From Paracoccus marcusii (GTDB lineage: Bacteria; Pseudomonadota; Alphaproteobacteria; Rhodobacterales; Rhodobacteraceae), in assembly GCF_028621715.1 (NCBI RefSeq), contig NZ_CP117466.1, positions 878,501 to 942,500 of the forward strand: a DNA stretch of 64,000 bases, written 5' to 3'. Under the pieces are notes generated by a model that was not told where the DNA came from, ran no database searches, and was given only the letters and a program-made list of their open reading frames with translations. A program made the position numbers and the translations under genes. Position 1 is the stretch's first letter. Every line of letters starts with the position of its first letter. Below, in pieces: positions 9,896 to 20,080 of the stretch.

Positions 9896-12800
9896 GGCGA
9901 CGCTGAACCAGATCGCGGCGGCCGATCCGCTGCGCTCGACCTGGCTGACGGCCAATGCCGGGTCGGGCAAGACCCGCGTGCTGACCGACCGGGTCGCGCG
10001 GCTGCTGCTGGCGGGGACGCCGCCCGAACGCATCCTGTGCCTGACCTATACCAAGGCCGCCGCGACCGAGATGCAGAACCGCCTGCTGGCGCGGCTTGGC
10101 ACCTGGGCGATGCTGCCCGAATCCGCCCTGCGTGCCGAACTGGCCCAGCTGGGCGAGGGGGGTGACCCCGACCTGCCCGCCGCGCGGCGCCTGTTCGCCC
10201 GCGCGATCGAGACGCCGGGCGGCCTCAAGGTGCAGACGATCCACAGCTTTTGCGCCGCCGTCCTGCGCCGCTTTCCGCTGGAGGCCGGGGTGCCGATGGG
10301 GTTCGCGGAACTGGACGACCGCAGCGCCCGCGCCATGCGCGCCGAGATCATCGAGGCGATGGCCGAGGAATCCCACCCCGCCATCGCGGACCTGACCCGC
10401 CTTCAGGGAGGCGACGACCTGGACGGGTTCCTGGCCGGGCTGTCCCTGGCCGATTACGCGGACGCCCCCGACCCGGCGGCGATCTGGGCCGCGCTGGACC
10501 TGCCCCCCGGTTTGACGGCGGACAGCCTGCTGGCCGGGGTCTTCACCGGCGGCGAAGGTGATCTGGCCGATGCGGTGATCCCGCCGCTGCGGGGCAGTTC
10601 CGCCAATGACGTCAAGCTGGCCGAGGCGCTGGCACAGGTGAACTGGCGCGATCCCGGCATGGACGACCTGTCCCGCCTGTTCGGGTGTCTGCTTTTCGGC
10701 GGCAGCGCCAAGGTGCCGTTCGGCGCCAAGACCGGCAAGATCCCGACCAAGGCCATGGCCACCGGCCCCTGCGCCCCCTTCATGGACGATCTGGACGCCC
10801 TGATGGAGCGGGTCGAGCTGGCCCGCCCGCAGGCGCTGGCCCTGGCGGCGGCGGAACGCACGCTGGCGCTCCACCGGTTCGGGCATGCCTTCGCGGCGCG
10901 CATGAACGCGGCCAAGGCGGCGCAGGGCTGGCTGGATTTCGACGACCTGATCGGCCGCACCGCCGCGCTGCTGGAGGAATCCAGCATGGCGCAGTGGGTG
11001 CTGTGGCGTCTGGACGGCGGCATCGACCATATTCTGGTCGACGAGGCGCAGGACACCAGCCCCGGCCAGTGGCGGGTGATCCGCCGCCTGACCGACGAAT
11101 TCACCAGCGGCGCCGGCGCGCATGACCGGCCCCGCACGCTGTTCGTGGTGGGCGATCCGAAACAGTCGATCTATTCGTTCCAGGGTGCCGACATCACCGT
11201 GTTCGAGGCGATGCGCGACCGTTTCGCCGCCGATTTCCAGGCCGTGCAGGCGCCCATGCAGCAGCGCGGGCTGGCCCACAGCTTTCGGTCATCGCCCGCA
11301 GTGCTGGCGCTGGTCGACGCGGTGTTCCAGGGAGAGGCCGCGACGGGCCTGGGCGATCCGCCCCGGCACGTGGCCTTCAAGGCGGCCCTGCCCGGTCGCG
11401 TGGACATCTGGCCCGCGCTGCCCAAGCCCGACAAGACCGACCCCGAGGACTGGACACGCCCGGTCGATGCGCCGTCCGAAAACGACGCCGACACGCAGTT
11501 GGCCCGCCATGTCGCGATCCAGATCCGTGCGATGCTGGGCAGTCCCATCATCGACGCGAAATCGGGCCAGCCGCGGCCCCTGCATGCGGGCGACATCCAG
11601 ATCCTGGTCCAGCGGCGCGGCACGCTGTTCGCGGCGCTGATCGCGGCGCTGAAATCGGCGGGCCTGCCGGTGGCGGGGGCCGACCGCCTGCGCCTGGCGG
11701 GCGAGCTGGCCGTGCGCGACATCATCGCCACCCTGTCGGTGCTGGCCACGCCCGAGGACGACCTGTCGCTGGCGGCCGCGCTGCGCTCTCCGCTGTTCGG
11801 GCTGTCCGAGGACGACCTGTACCGCCTGGCCCATGGCCGCCGGTCGCGCGAATACCTGTGGATGCGCCTGCGCGAATCGTCCCACATGGACGCACAGGCG
11901 GTGCTGAACGACCTGGCTGGGCAGGCCGACTATCTGCGCCCGCACGACCTGATCGCCCGGCTGCTGACCCGCCATGGCGGCCGCGCCGCCCTCTTGGCCC
12001 GCCTTGGCCCCGAGGCCGTGGACGGCATTGACGAGCTGATGTCCCAGGCCCTGGCCTATGAGCAAGTGGAAACCCCGTCCCTGACCGGCTTCCTGGTCTG
12101 GCTGGCCCAGGATGAGGTCGAGGTGAAGCGACAGCTGCCCGGCGGCGCGGGCGGTCTGATCCGGGTGATGACGGTGCACGGGTCGAAGGGCCTGGAAAGC
12201 CCTGTGGTGATCCTGCCCGAGACCCAGGTCCGCAAGCCCAACAACCGCCAGGCGCTGGTGCGTCTGGACGACATGCCGGTCTGGCGCGGCGCCGCGCCCG
12301 AACGCTGCGACGCGGTCGCGATGGCCGTCGCCGAATGGCAGCAGCGGCAGGAGGAGGAGCGGCGGCGCCTGCTGTATGTCGCGATGACGCGGGCCGAAAG
12401 TTGGCTGATCGTGGCCGCAGCCGGCGACACGGGCGAGGGGCTGGACAGCTGGCACGCGATGGTCGCCGAAGGCGCGGGCCGCACCGCGCTGACGCGTCAG
12501 GACCTGCCGATCGAAGGCGTCGGCACCGGGCTGCGCCTGTCCTGGGGCGACTGGCCGGCAGAGGCCGAAAGCCCAGCCCCCGATGCGGCCGTGCCGGTCG
12601 CGGCGCCGGACTGGGCGCTGCGCATGGCCCCGCCCGCGCCTGATTTCGTAGGCCCGGTGACGGCCAGCGGGCTGGGCGGCGCCAAGGTGCTGGCCGGAAC
12701 CAGCGCGGGCGACCGCGACGCCGCGATGCTGCGCGGCACGCGGCTGCACCTGCTGCTGGAGCATCTGCCCGCCCATACCGCATCCGACTGGCCGCGCATC

Positions 12801-13259
12801 GCCCGTGCGATCCTGTCGGGGGCCGAAGGCGGCCTGCCCGACGCCCCCGACATGGCCGACCTGCTGGACGAGGCGCACGCGGTCCTGTCCGCGCCCGCCC
12901 TGACGCAGGTTCTGCAGCGCGGAGAGGGCGCCCGTATCCTGTCCGAGGTCGCGCTGACCGCGCCCGTCGCAGGCCTGGGGACGCTGAACGGGGTGATCGA
13001 CCGGCTGGCGGTGACCGACGCGCTGATCACGGCCGTCGACTACAAGACCAATGCCGACGTGCCACAGGATGCTGATGCCGTGCCGGAGGGCATCCTGCGG
13101 CAGATGGCGGCCTATCGCGCGGCGCTGCGGGGCATCTGGCCGGACCGCCCGATCCGCATGGCGGTGCTGTGGACGGCGACGCGCAGCCTGATGACGCTGC
13201 CCGATGCGCTGCTGGACCGGGTGATGGCGGGGCTGGTCAAGGCGACCCCTGCCCCTTGA
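9888..13259 (+). CDS. addA: Double-strand break repair helicase-nuclease subunit AddA
   Basis: A 1123-residue UvrD/Rep-type (SF1A) helicase with a C-terminal nuclease domain. Motif I ANAGSGKT lies at residues ~22-29, motif Ia follows with CLTYTKAAA, motif II is VDEAQDTSP near 384, and later motifs include VVGDPKQSIYSFQGA and VMTVHGSKGLE. The RecB-like nuclease motif AVDYKTN is near residue 1049. I start at the ATG at 9888, which overlaps the addB stop; an upstream in-frame start would run inside addB. Together the subunits form AddAB, the alphaproteobacterial counterpart of RecBCD. Confidence 0.95.
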   Translation: MDEATLNQIAAADPLRSTWLTANAGSGKTRVLTDRVARLLLAGTPPERILCLTYTKAAATEMQNRLLARLGTWAMLPESALRAELAQLGEGGDPDLPAARRLFARAIETPGGLKVQTIHSFCAAVLRRFPLEAGVPMGFAELDDRSARAMRAEIIEAMAEESHPAIADLTRLQGGDDLDGFLAGLSLADYADAPDPAAIWAALDLPPGLTADSLLAGVFTGGEGDLADAVIPPLRGSSANDVKLAEALAQVNWRDPGMDDLSRLFGCLLFGGSAKVPFGAKTGKIPTKAMATGPCAPFMDDLDALMERVELARPQALALAAAERTLALHRFGHAFAARMNAAKAAQGWLDFDDLIGRTAALLEESSMAQWVLWRLDGGIDHILVDEAQDTSPGQWRVIRRLTDEFTSGAGAHDRPRTLFVVGDPKQSIYSFQGADITVFEAMRDRFAADFQAVQAPMQQRGLAHSFRSSPAVLALVDAVFQGEAATGLGDPPRHVAFKAALPGRVDIWPALPKPDKTDPEDWTRPVDAPSENDADTQLARHVAIQIRAMLGSPIIDAKSGQPRPLHAGDIQILVQRRGTLFAALIAALKSAGLPVAGADRLRLAGELAVRDIIATLSVLATPEDDLSLAAALRSPLFGLSEDDLYRLAHGRRSREYLWMRLRESSHMDAQAVLNDLAGQADYLRPHDLIARLLTRHGGRAALLARLGPEAVDGIDELMSQALAYEQVETPSLTGFLVWLAQDEVEVKRQLPGGAGGLIRVMTVHGSKGLESPVVILPETQVRKPNNRQALVRLDDMPVWRGAAPERCDAVAMAVAEWQQRQEEERRRLLYVAMTRAESWLIVAAAGDTGEGLDSWHAMVAEGAGRTALTRQDLPIEGVGTGLRLSWGDWPAEAESPAPDAAVPVAAPDWALRMAPPAPDFVGPVTASGLGGAKVLAGTSAGDRDAAMLRGTRLHLLLEHLPAHTASDWPRIARAILSGAEGGLPDAPDMADLLDEAHAVLSAPALTQVLQRGEGARILSEVALTAPVAGLGTLNGVIDRLAVTDALITAVDYKTNADVPQDADAVPEGILRQMAAYRAALRGIWPDRPIRMAVLWTATRSLMTLPDALLDRVMAGLVKATPAP

Positions 13260-13284
13260 CCCGTCCCCATGCGGCCCATACCTG
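13256..13284 (+). promoter_or_regulatory. Probable trxA promoter
   Basis: TTGACC, a 17-base spacer, then TACCTG; the -35 overlaps the addA stop codon. It lies 56 bases before the trxA ATG. This would give trxA its own sigma70-type transcription independent of the recombination genes. Based on consensus match only. Confidence 0.5.
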
Positions 13285-13340
13285 TTGAACAGAACCCGAC
13301 CTGCCGGCCCGTCCGGCCCATCCCCAAAAGGAGCCCGAAC

Positions 13341-13661
13341 ATGGCCACCGTGCATGTGAACGACGCTGAATTCGACGCCGAAGTGCGTCAGGCCGACACC
13401 CCCGTGATCGTCGATTTCTGGGCCGAATGGTGCGGTCCCTGCAAGCAGATCGGCCCCGCCCTGGAAGAGCTGTCCGACGAATACGCGGGCAAGGTCAAGA
13501 TCGTGAAGATCAACGTCGACGAGAACCCCGAACAGGCCGCGGCCTTGGGCGTGCGTGGCATCCCCGCCCTGTTCATGTTCAAGGGCGGAGAGGTCGTGTC
13601 GAACCGCATGGGCGCCGCTCCCAAGGCCGCGCTGAAAAGCTGGATCGACGAATCCGTCTGA
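13341..13661 (+). CDS. trxA: Thioredoxin
   Basis: A 106-residue thioredoxin of standard length with the [10 protein letters not shown] active site (Cys31 and Cys34) and the cis-proline loop GIPAL. It is a general cytoplasmic disulfide reductant for ribonucleotide reductase, peroxiredoxins and others. The ATG follows AAAAGGAG with a seven-base gap; upstream in-frame codons are not needed. It follows addA but has its own promoter-like sequence and a strong terminator, so it probably forms its own unit. Confidence 0.97.
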   Translation: MATVHVNDAEFDAEVRQADTPVIVDFWAEWCGPCKQIGPALEELSDEYAGKVKIVKINVDENPEQAAALGVRGIPALFMFKGGEVVSNRMGAAPKAALKSWIDESV

Positions 13662-13680
13662 TCTCTGCCTGATTTGTGCG

Positions 13681-13719
13681 AAAGGCGGCGGCCCCTCAGA
13701 CGGGCCAGCCGCCTTTTTT
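13681..13719 (+). terminator. Rho-independent terminator of trxA
   Basis: A 9 bp stem AAAGGCGGC / GCCGCCTTT (13681-13689 with 13708-13716) extended by an inner GGCCC/GGGCC pairing, followed by a run of T to 13719. It reaches into the last codons of the convergent gene at 13696, so both 3' ends share it. Confidence 0.85.
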
Positions 13720-14595
13720 CATGGCCGCCAGCAGGCGGTCGTCGGCATCGGGCGCCATCATGTCCAAACTGGTGCGGCGCAGGAACCAGTCCAGGAACTT
13801 CGCGGTCGGGGGTGCGTGGTCCGCCGCCATCGCCACGGCGCGGTCGGCGCCCAGGTGCCCCGCGTCCAGCGTGACGTGATGATAATCCGACAGGGCGAAC
13901 AGCACGACCGGCTTGCCCAGGATCAGCCCGTCGAAGCCCACCCCGCTGTTCTGGGTCACGACGAAGGCGCAATCGCGCAGGCACGCGCCCGTGTCGCCGC
14001 CGATGGTCAGGTTCGGATGATCGCGCGCCAGCCGGTCCAGGGCCGCGCGGTCGGCATCGTCATAGACCTCCTTGGGGTGCAGGGTCGCGATGCAGGGGCG
14101 GCCGGTGCGGGCGGCGGCGCGGATCATCTGGACGGGGCTGGCCGACTGAAAGCTGCGCTGGCGGCGGATGTGGCCCTGCAGCGGGATCAGGATGTGATCG
14201 CCCCGTACCGGCTCCGGCCCCGGCAGCACGCGGTCGCGCAGGCGGCGGGCAAAGTTGTGCGCGGCACCGTCCTCGATCCGGGCGGGATCGAACGCGGCCT
14301 GCGCGATGGGCCAGCGCCAGCGTTCGGCCACCCGCTCCAGCCGCCAGTAGGGATAGTGATAGGCGAGGCGAAAGGTCAGCGCGCGGTCATGGGTCGGACG
14401 TTCCATGTTGAACAGCGCATGGCCGGGGCGGTCGGGCGCCTGCGCGCGCGCATCGGGGCCGGACCGCGCGATGCGGATCTGCCAGCCCCGGGGTTCCAGC
14501 AGCGCGCGGATGCGGTTCACGATGCCCAGCTTGCCCGCCTGCGCGGTCTGCAGGACGGGCGGATGCAGATACACGGTCAGCAGCAGATCGCTCAT
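13696..14595 (-). CDS. Uncharacterised protein, capsule polysaccharide biosynthesis-like fold
   Basis: A 299-residue protein without signal peptide or membrane segment. The C-terminal half ([20 protein letters not shown], then SDYHHVT) resembles the nucleotide-sugar-binding half of KpsS/KpsC-type capsule glycosyltransferases, in which such a loop contacts the donor. The N-terminal half ([20 protein letters not shown]) is unfamiliar. It stands alone between trxA and hslV with no other polysaccharide genes, so a role in decorating an envelope glycan is only a guess. No good ribosome-binding site precedes its ATG. Confidence 0.5.
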   Translation of the reverse strand: MSDLLLTVYLHPPVLQTAQAGKLGIVNRIRALLEPRGWQIRIARSGPDARAQAPDRPGHALFNMERPTHDRALTFRLAYHYPYWRLERVAERWRWPIAQAAFDPARIEDGAAHNFARRLRDRVLPGPEPVRGDHILIPLQGHIRRQRSFQSASPVQMIRAAARTGRPCIATLHPKEVYDDADRAALDRLARDHPNLTIGGDTGACLRDCAFVVTQNSGVGFDGLILGKPVVLFALSDYHHVTLDAGHLGADRAVAMAADHAPPTAKFLDWFLRRTSLDMMAPDADDRLLAAMKKGGWPV

Positions 14596-14634
14596 GGCGC
14601 GACGCTAGGGGGGGACCGGACGGTTTTCAACGGG

Positions 14635-14663
14635 TTGCAAGCCGGGCGGGGCGTCCATATCTG
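14635..14663 (+). promoter_or_regulatory. Probable hslVU promoter
   Basis: TTGCAA, a 17-base spacer, then TATCTG, ending 31 bases before the hslV ATG. hslVU is a heat-shock operon in many proteobacteria, so RpoH could also read this promoter, but the -35 element here lacks the typical CTTGAA form. Consensus match only. Confidence 0.5.
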
Positions 14664-14694
14664 CTGCCCCAACGTAGACAGAACGGAGCGCGCA

Positions 14695-15249
14695 ATGGCT
14701 GATGACAAGTTTCCCGGCTGGCATGGCACCACGATCCTGGCGGTCCGCCGGGGCGGCAAGGTGGTCGTGGCGGGCGATGGGCAGGTCAGCGTCGGTCCGA
14801 CCGTGATGAAGGGCAGCGCGCGCAAGGTGCGCCGCCTGACCCCCGGCGGGCGCGACGTGGTCGTGGGCTTTGCCGGATCGACCGCCGATGCCTTCACCCT
14901 GCTGGAACGGCTGGAGAAGAAGCTGGAGGCCGCGCCCGGTCAGCTGCAGCGCGCCTGCGTGGATCTGGCCAAGGATTGGCGCATGGACAAGTATCTGCGC
15001 AATCTGGAGGCCATGCTGATCGTGACCGACGGGACCGACCTGCTGGTGGTGACCGGTGCGGGCGACGTGCTGGAGCCCGAGCATGACGTGGCGGCCATCG
15101 GGTCGGGCGGAAACTTTGCCCTGGCCGCGGCGCGGGGGTTGCTGGAGAGCGATCTGGATGCCGAGGCGATCGCGCGCAAGGCCATGCAGATCGCGGCCGA
15201 CATCTGCGTCTATACCAACGGGCGTCTGACGGTCGAAACCATCGGTTGA
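14695..15249 (+). CDS. hslV: ATP-dependent protease HslUV, peptidase subunit
   Basis: A 184-residue proteasome-like threonine peptidase. The short propeptide ([11 protein letters not shown]) is followed by the catalytic Thr12 in GTTILAVR, and [16 protein letters not shown] and [11 protein letters not shown] are conserved. It forms a dodecameric chamber that degrades proteins unfolded by HslU in the cytoplasm. The start ATG follows an ACGGAG site; upstream open frame is opposite the previous gene. hslU follows after 63 bp. Confidence 0.96.
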   Translation: MADDKFPGWHGTTILAVRRGGKVVVAGDGQVSVGPTVMKGSARKVRRLTPGGRDVVVGFAGSTADAFTLLERLEKKLEAAPGQLQRACVDLAKDWRMDKYLRNLEAMLIVTDGTDLLVVTGAGDVLEPEHDVAAIGSGGNFALAAARGLLESDLDAEAIARKAMQIAADICVYTNGRLTVETIG

Positions 15250-15312
15250 TGGGTATTTGGACAAAGAAGAAGGGGCGCGCGGTGCACGGCGCCGGACCCC
15301 GTGGAGAACGAC

Positions 15313-16620
<1,308 letters not shown>

Positions 16621-16682
16621 ACGGGGGAACCTGCGGCCAGCCTGTGGTGTTGGCTGGCTGAACACAACAGGGGACGGATCAC

Positions 16683-16862
16683 ATGGGTTGGCTTTTCAGC
16701 GTCATCATCTTTGCACTGGATGTCTGGGCGATCGCGCAGATCATCAACACCAATGCCAGCAACAAGTCCAAGATCCTGTGGATCCTGCTGATCGTGATCC
16801 TGCCGGTGGTCGGCCTGATCATCTGGTACTTTGCCGGACCCAAGTCCAACGTTAGGCTTTGA
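16683..16862 (+). CDS. Small PLDc_N-type membrane protein
   Basis: A 59-codon gene that is easy to miss. Two hydrophobic segments (residues ~3-21 and 31-51) flank a short NTNASNKSK loop. The pattern W-I-L-L-I-V-I-L-P-V-V-G-L-I-I-W-Y-F, then GP, is that of the phospholipase D/cardiolipin synthase N-terminal (PLDc_N) domain as a stand-alone protein. It is probably in the inner membrane; function is unknown. It sits 62 bp after hslU, has a GGGGACGG stretch before the ATG, and is followed by a terminator-like hairpin, so it may be the last gene of the hslVU unit. Confidence 0.75.
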   Translation: MGWLFSVIIFALDVWAIAQIINTNASNKSKILWILLIVILPVVGLIIWYFAGPKSNVRL

Positions 16863-16887
16863 CGCGACCACACTGACCTGAGGCCAG

Positions 16888-16914
16888 CGCCCCCCGATTT
16901 CGGGGGGCGTCTTT
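16888..16914 (+). terminator. Terminator-like hairpin after the PLDc_N gene
   Basis: A perfect 10 bp inverted repeat CGCCCCCCGA / TCGGGGGGCG (16888-16897 with 16900-16909), followed by a short T-containing stretch TCTTT. It ends at the stop of the convergent Smr gene and probably closes the hslVU transcript. Confidence 0.7.
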
Positions 16915-17525
16915 CATTGCGGCCTGCGCAGATAGACGTAATAGGCGCCGTCGCCGCCATGACGGAAATGCGCGGCCGTCACCTGCTGGACCACCGCCGC
17001 CAGGGGAGGGCTGTGCAGCCAATAGGGCACCTGATGGCGCAGCGCGCCGGGCCGCGTCGGCAGCGGGCCGTGATCGCCCCGCCCCTTGCCCGTGATGACC
17101 AGCACCAGCCGCAGCCCTGACGCATGGCAGGACAGGATGAACCGCAGCAGTTCCGGTCCCGCCGCGGCCAGCGTCAGCCCATGCAGGTCCAGACGGGCCT
17201 CGGGGCGCAGCTTGCCCTGGCTCATCTTGCGATGCGTGCGGGCATCCATTCGCAGCCCGGCTTGGGCCAGACGTTCGGCCGGGGTCTGAGGGCGCGCGAC
17301 GACGGGGGTGGGGGGCTTGGCCGCCTGACCGATGCGGAACCGGGGCATCGCCTGCGGCTGCGGCGGCACGGCGGCCGGGGCGACCGCGGGCGGTGCGACG
17401 AATGCGGAAAAGGCCGCCAGATCGGCGGCCTGTCCTTTGCGCTTGGGGTCAAGCGGCTCTGCGGTTCGGGCGACGCGGGACCACAGGTCCCGGTCTTCGG
17501 GCGTCAGGCCCCTGCGCCGGCGCAT
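16914..17525 (-). CDS. Smr domain protein
   Basis: A 203-residue protein: a basic N-terminus (MRRRRGLTPEDRDLWSRV), a long Ala/Pro-rich linker (~residues 40-85), and a C-terminal Smr (MutS2-related) domain with LDLHGLT (~residue 112), the LVITGKG motif and a terminal VYLRRP. Smr domains nick DNA or cleave RNA, recently linked to ribosome rescue; the LDLHG and GKG motifs needed for activity are present. The start codon overlaps the stop of the upstream Tim44-like gene by one base, so the two are coupled. The exact substrate is unknown. Confidence 0.85.
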   Translation of the reverse strand: MRRRRGLTPEDRDLWSRVARTAEPLDPKRKGQAADLAAFSAFVAPPAVAPAAVPPQPQAMPRFRIGQAAKPPTPVVARPQTPAERLAQAGLRMDARTHRKMSQGKLRPEARLDLHGLTLAAAGPELLRFILSCHASGLRLVLVITGKGRGDHGPLPTRPGALRHQVPYWLHSPPLAAVVQQVTAAHFRHGGDGAYYVYLRRPQ

Positions 17526-18187
17526 CAGCTTGTCGCGACGAGCTGCCAGTTCGGATCGTCCTGGCCCATGCGGCGTGCAAAGGTCCAGGTGTCCTTCTGC
17601 TTGCGCGAAGCCTTGGGATCGCCGTCGATCACCGTGCCGTCGGCGTCTCGGGTCGCGGCGATCAACTCTCCGACGAATCGGATCGAGATCTCGGCCAGAC
17701 CGGTCGCGGGGTCGAACTCGGCTGCGGCCAGCTTGGTGTCGCGGGTACCCAGATAGGTCGCCTCGACCGTCTGGCCGTTGGCCACGCGCTGGTCGATCAC
17801 CGACTGGAACGCCTCTGCCACGGGATCGGACAGGAACGGGCGCACCTCGGTCAGATCACCCCGTTCGAAGGCCATCAGGATCATCTCATAGGCGCTGCGG
17901 GCACCGCCCAGGAAATCGCGCAGCCCGAACGACGGTTCGACCCGTTTCATCGCGGCCAGCGCCTTGGCCGCGGCACCGCCGGCCTCGGCATGGTCCAGGA
18001 TGTCGTGATCGACCTCGTCGGCAGACCCCTCGATCACCTCGAAACGGGCGGGCGTGGTGCTGGCCGTCGGCTGGTCGACCTGCGGCGGCTCAAAGCCGTC
18101 ACGCGTCCCCAGCACGTTTTTCAGCCGTAGGATCAGGAAGATCGCGATCCCGGCAAGGACGATCAGCTGAAGAAGCGGGTTGGACAT
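17525..18187 (-). CDS. Tim44-like domain inner-membrane protein (TimA-like)
   Basis: A 220-residue protein with one N-terminal membrane anchor (residues ~6-22, LQLIVLAGIAIFLILRL) and a C-terminal Tim44/Tim45 fold (~residues 85-215), recognisable by AYEMILMAFERGDLTEVRPFL and the WTFARRM-...-WQLVAT ending. Bacterial homologues in alphaproteobacteria are anchored in the inner membrane facing the cytoplasm and are related to the mitochondrial import motor subunit Tim44. It is divergent from fxsA-secB, a linkage common in alphaproteobacteria near the origin, and precedes the Smr gene in one operon. Confidence 0.85.
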   Translation of the reverse strand: MSNPLLQLIVLAGIAIFLILRLKNVLGTRDGFEPPQVDQPTASTTPARFEVIEGSADEVDHDILDHAEAGGAAAKALAAMKRVEPSFGLRDFLGGARSAYEMILMAFERGDLTEVRPFLSDPVAEAFQSVIDQRVANGQTVEATYLGTRDTKLAAAEFDPATGLAEISIRFVGELIAATRDADGTVIDGDPKASRKQKDTWTFARRMGQDDPNWQLVATS

Positions 18188-18216
18188 GCAGGCAACCTCT
18201 GGGTCATAACGGGTCG

Positions 18217-18245
18217 TTGGTATCGGGCGGTCTGTGCATTATGTA
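18217..18245 (+). promoter_or_regulatory. Probable fxsA promoter
   Basis: TTGGTA, 17-base spacer, TATGTA in the 111 bp gap between the divergent Tim44-like and fxsA genes; it ends 53 bases before the fxsA ATG. Consensus match only. Confidence 0.4.
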
Positions 18246-18298
18246 GGGAGTGCCTCGGCGCAAGTCCAGTTTCCGCGCCGGCAGGAAGGGGAATTCAC

Positions 18299-18838
18299 AT
18301 GCGGCTGATCGCCATGTTTCTGGTGGTGCCGATCATCGAGATCGCGCTGTTCATCCAGGTCGGGGGCCTGATCGGCCTGTGGCCCACGCTGGCGCTGGTG
18401 CTGCTGTCGGCGGTGGCCGGCGTCGCCATCATGCGCAGCCAGGGTGCGCGGGCCGGCATGCAGATCCAGCGCAGCCTGGCCGAGATGCGCGATCCGTCAC
18501 GCCCGCTGGCGCATGGCGCGATGATCATCGCCGCGGGCCTGCTGCTGCTGCTGCCGGGGTTCTTCAGCGATGCCTTGGGTCTGCTGCTGTTGATCCCCGC
18601 GGTCCGGACGATGCTGATGGCGCAGCTTGCGCGCCGCGTGCGGGCATCGCGGGTCCAGATGCATGCTGCGACGATGCGCCGCGACCCGCATCGCCCGCCC
18701 TATGACAAGGGCGTGATCGACGGCGAATTCGTCGTGGCCGACGAGGACGACCGCCGTCCGCCCGTCGATCTGCCGCTGGACACCGACGACACGGGGCCCT
18801 CGCGGCCGGGACGCGGGTCGGGCTGGACCCGGCATTGA
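18299..18838 (+). CDS. fxsA: FxsA family membrane protein
   Basis: A 179-residue protein. The FxsA domain (residues ~1-125) starts with a membrane segment MFLVVPIIEIALFIQVG, continues with a conserved VAGVAIMRSQG and a second hydrophobic block LLLLLPGFFSDALGLLLLIPAVR. The C-terminal tail is hydrophilic and acidic. In E. coli FxsA relieves phage T7 F-exclusion when overproduced, but its normal role is unknown. It sits directly upstream of secB. Confidence 0.88.
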   Translation: MRLIAMFLVVPIIEIALFIQVGGLIGLWPTLALVLLSAVAGVAIMRSQGARAGMQIQRSLAEMRDPSRPLAHGAMIIAAGLLLLLPGFFSDALGLLLLIPAVRTMLMAQLARRVRASRVQMHAATMRRDPHRPPYDKGVIDGEFVVADEDDRRPPVDLPLDTDDTGPSRPGRGSGWTRH

Positions 18839-18895
18839 GGGCAGGCGGCCGGCCTGCTACAAGCTGGGACAAATCCGCATCACAAAGGTAGGACC

Positions 18896-19411
18896 ATGGC
18901 CGAAGAAACCCCGCAGAACGGCGCACAGCCCGCAGCAGCGGCACAGCCGCGCATGCAGATCATGGCACAGTTCATCCGCGACCTGTCCTTCGAGAACGCC
19001 GTGGCCCAGAAGGGCGCACCCCAGGGCGAGGTCCAGCCCGAGATCACCGTCCAGGTCAGCCTGGACGCCCGCAAGCGCGGCAGCGACACCCAGTTCGAAG
19101 TGATCACCAAGTACCGTGTCACCTCGACCAACAAGGGCGACGGCGCGACGCTGTTCCTGGCAGAGCTGGACTATGGCGGGGTGTTCCAGATCGAGGGCGT
19201 GCCGCAGGATCAGCTGCACCCCTTCCTGATGATCGAATGCCCGCGGATGCTGTTCCCCTATGTTCGTCGCATCATCTCGGACATGACCCGCGACGGGGGA
19301 TTCCCGGCGTTCAACATGGACCCGGTCGATTTCGTGGCGCTGTATCGCCAGGAACTGGCGCGCCGCGCCCAGACCGCGCAGGCGGCACCCGCCGATCAGC
19401 GCCTGTCCTGA
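18896..19411 (+). CDS. secB: Protein-export chaperone SecB
   Basis: A 171-residue cytoplasmic chaperone that keeps preproteins unfolded and delivers them to SecA. Conserved parts include the IRDLSFENA strand (residues ~23-31), the FLAELDYGGVF segment and CPRMLFPYVRRIISDMTRDGGFP near the C-terminal half. The N-terminus is Ala/Gln-rich, as usual in alphaproteobacteria. It lies downstream of fxsA and seven bases upstream of an HD hydrolase gene. Confidence 0.96.
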   Translation: MAEETPQNGAQPAAAAQPRMQIMAQFIRDLSFENAVAQKGAPQGEVQPEITVQVSLDARKRGSDTQFEVITKYRVTSTNKGDGATLFLAELDYGGVFQIEGVPQDQLHPFLMIECPRMLFPYVRRIISDMTRDGGFPAFNMDPVDFVALYRQELARRAQTAQAAPADQRLS

Positions 19412-19417
19412 GGCCCG

Positions 19418-20026
19418 ATGGCCAAGCCCGCATCGCGTGCCTGGCAGCGGATGCTGTCGGGCCGCAGGCTGGACCTGCTGGACCCGACGCCCTTCGACAT
19501 CGAGATCGAGGACATCGCCCACGGTCTCGCCTTCGTCGCGCGCTGGAACGGCCAGACGCGCGGCGACTGGCCCTATTCGGTGGCCGAACATTCGCTGCTG
19601 GTGGAACAGATCTTCGACGGGCTGAACCCCGGCGGCGATCCCTGTTGGCGGCTGGCGGCCCTGCTGCATGATGCGCCGGAATACGTGATCGGGGACATGA
19701 TCTCTCCGGTCAAGGCGGCATTGGGGCGGGAATACGGGGCGATGGACGAACGGCTGGCCTCGGCCATCCACCGTCGGTTCGGCCTGCCCGCGACGCTGCC
19801 CGTGGCGGTCAAGCGGCGCATCAAGGCCGCCGACCGCGTGTCCGCCCGCCTGGAGGCCGTGACCATCGCAGGCTTTGCCCTGCCCGAGGCGCGGCGTCTT
19901 TTCCCCGTCCCCGAGGCGCAGATGCTGCCAGACCTGCAGATCACCCTGCGCCCGCCCGCCCAGACACGAGCCGCGTATCTTGAACGGTTCGCACAGCTGA
20001 TCGCCCTGATCGACAAGACATGCTGA
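19418..20026 (+). CDS. HD-domain phosphohydrolase (YfbR-like)
   Basis: A 202-residue HD hydrolase with the metal-binding set His58 (SVAEHSL), His84-Asp85 (LLHDAPEY) and Asp in KAADRVSA (~138). The layout resembles the YfbR-type 5'-deoxynucleotidase group, which dephosphorylates dNMPs; the exact substrate here is not known. It follows secB with a six-base gap and is probably co-transcribed. Confidence 0.78.
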   Translation: MAKPASRAWQRMLSGRRLDLLDPTPFDIEIEDIAHGLAFVARWNGQTRGDWPYSVAEHSLLVEQIFDGLNPGGDPCWRLAALLHDAPEYVIGDMISPVKAALGREYGAMDERLASAIHRRFGLPATLPVAVKRRIKAADRVSARLEAVTIAGFALPEARRLFPVPEAQMLPDLQITLRPPAQTRAAYLERFAQLIALIDKTC

Positions 20027-20030
20027 TACG

Positions 20031-20055
20031 CAAAAGGGGGCCGCAAGGGCCCCCT
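20031..20055 (-). terminator. Terminator of hvrA (leftward)
   Basis: An 8 bp stem AGGGGGCC / GGCCCCCT (20035-20042 with 20048-20055), followed on the minus strand by TTTTG. The T run is on the leftward side, so it ends hvrA transcription; it may also slow transcripts coming from secB. Confidence 0.75.
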
Positions 20056-20080
20056 GTCGATCACGTCGGCGATGCGTGGA

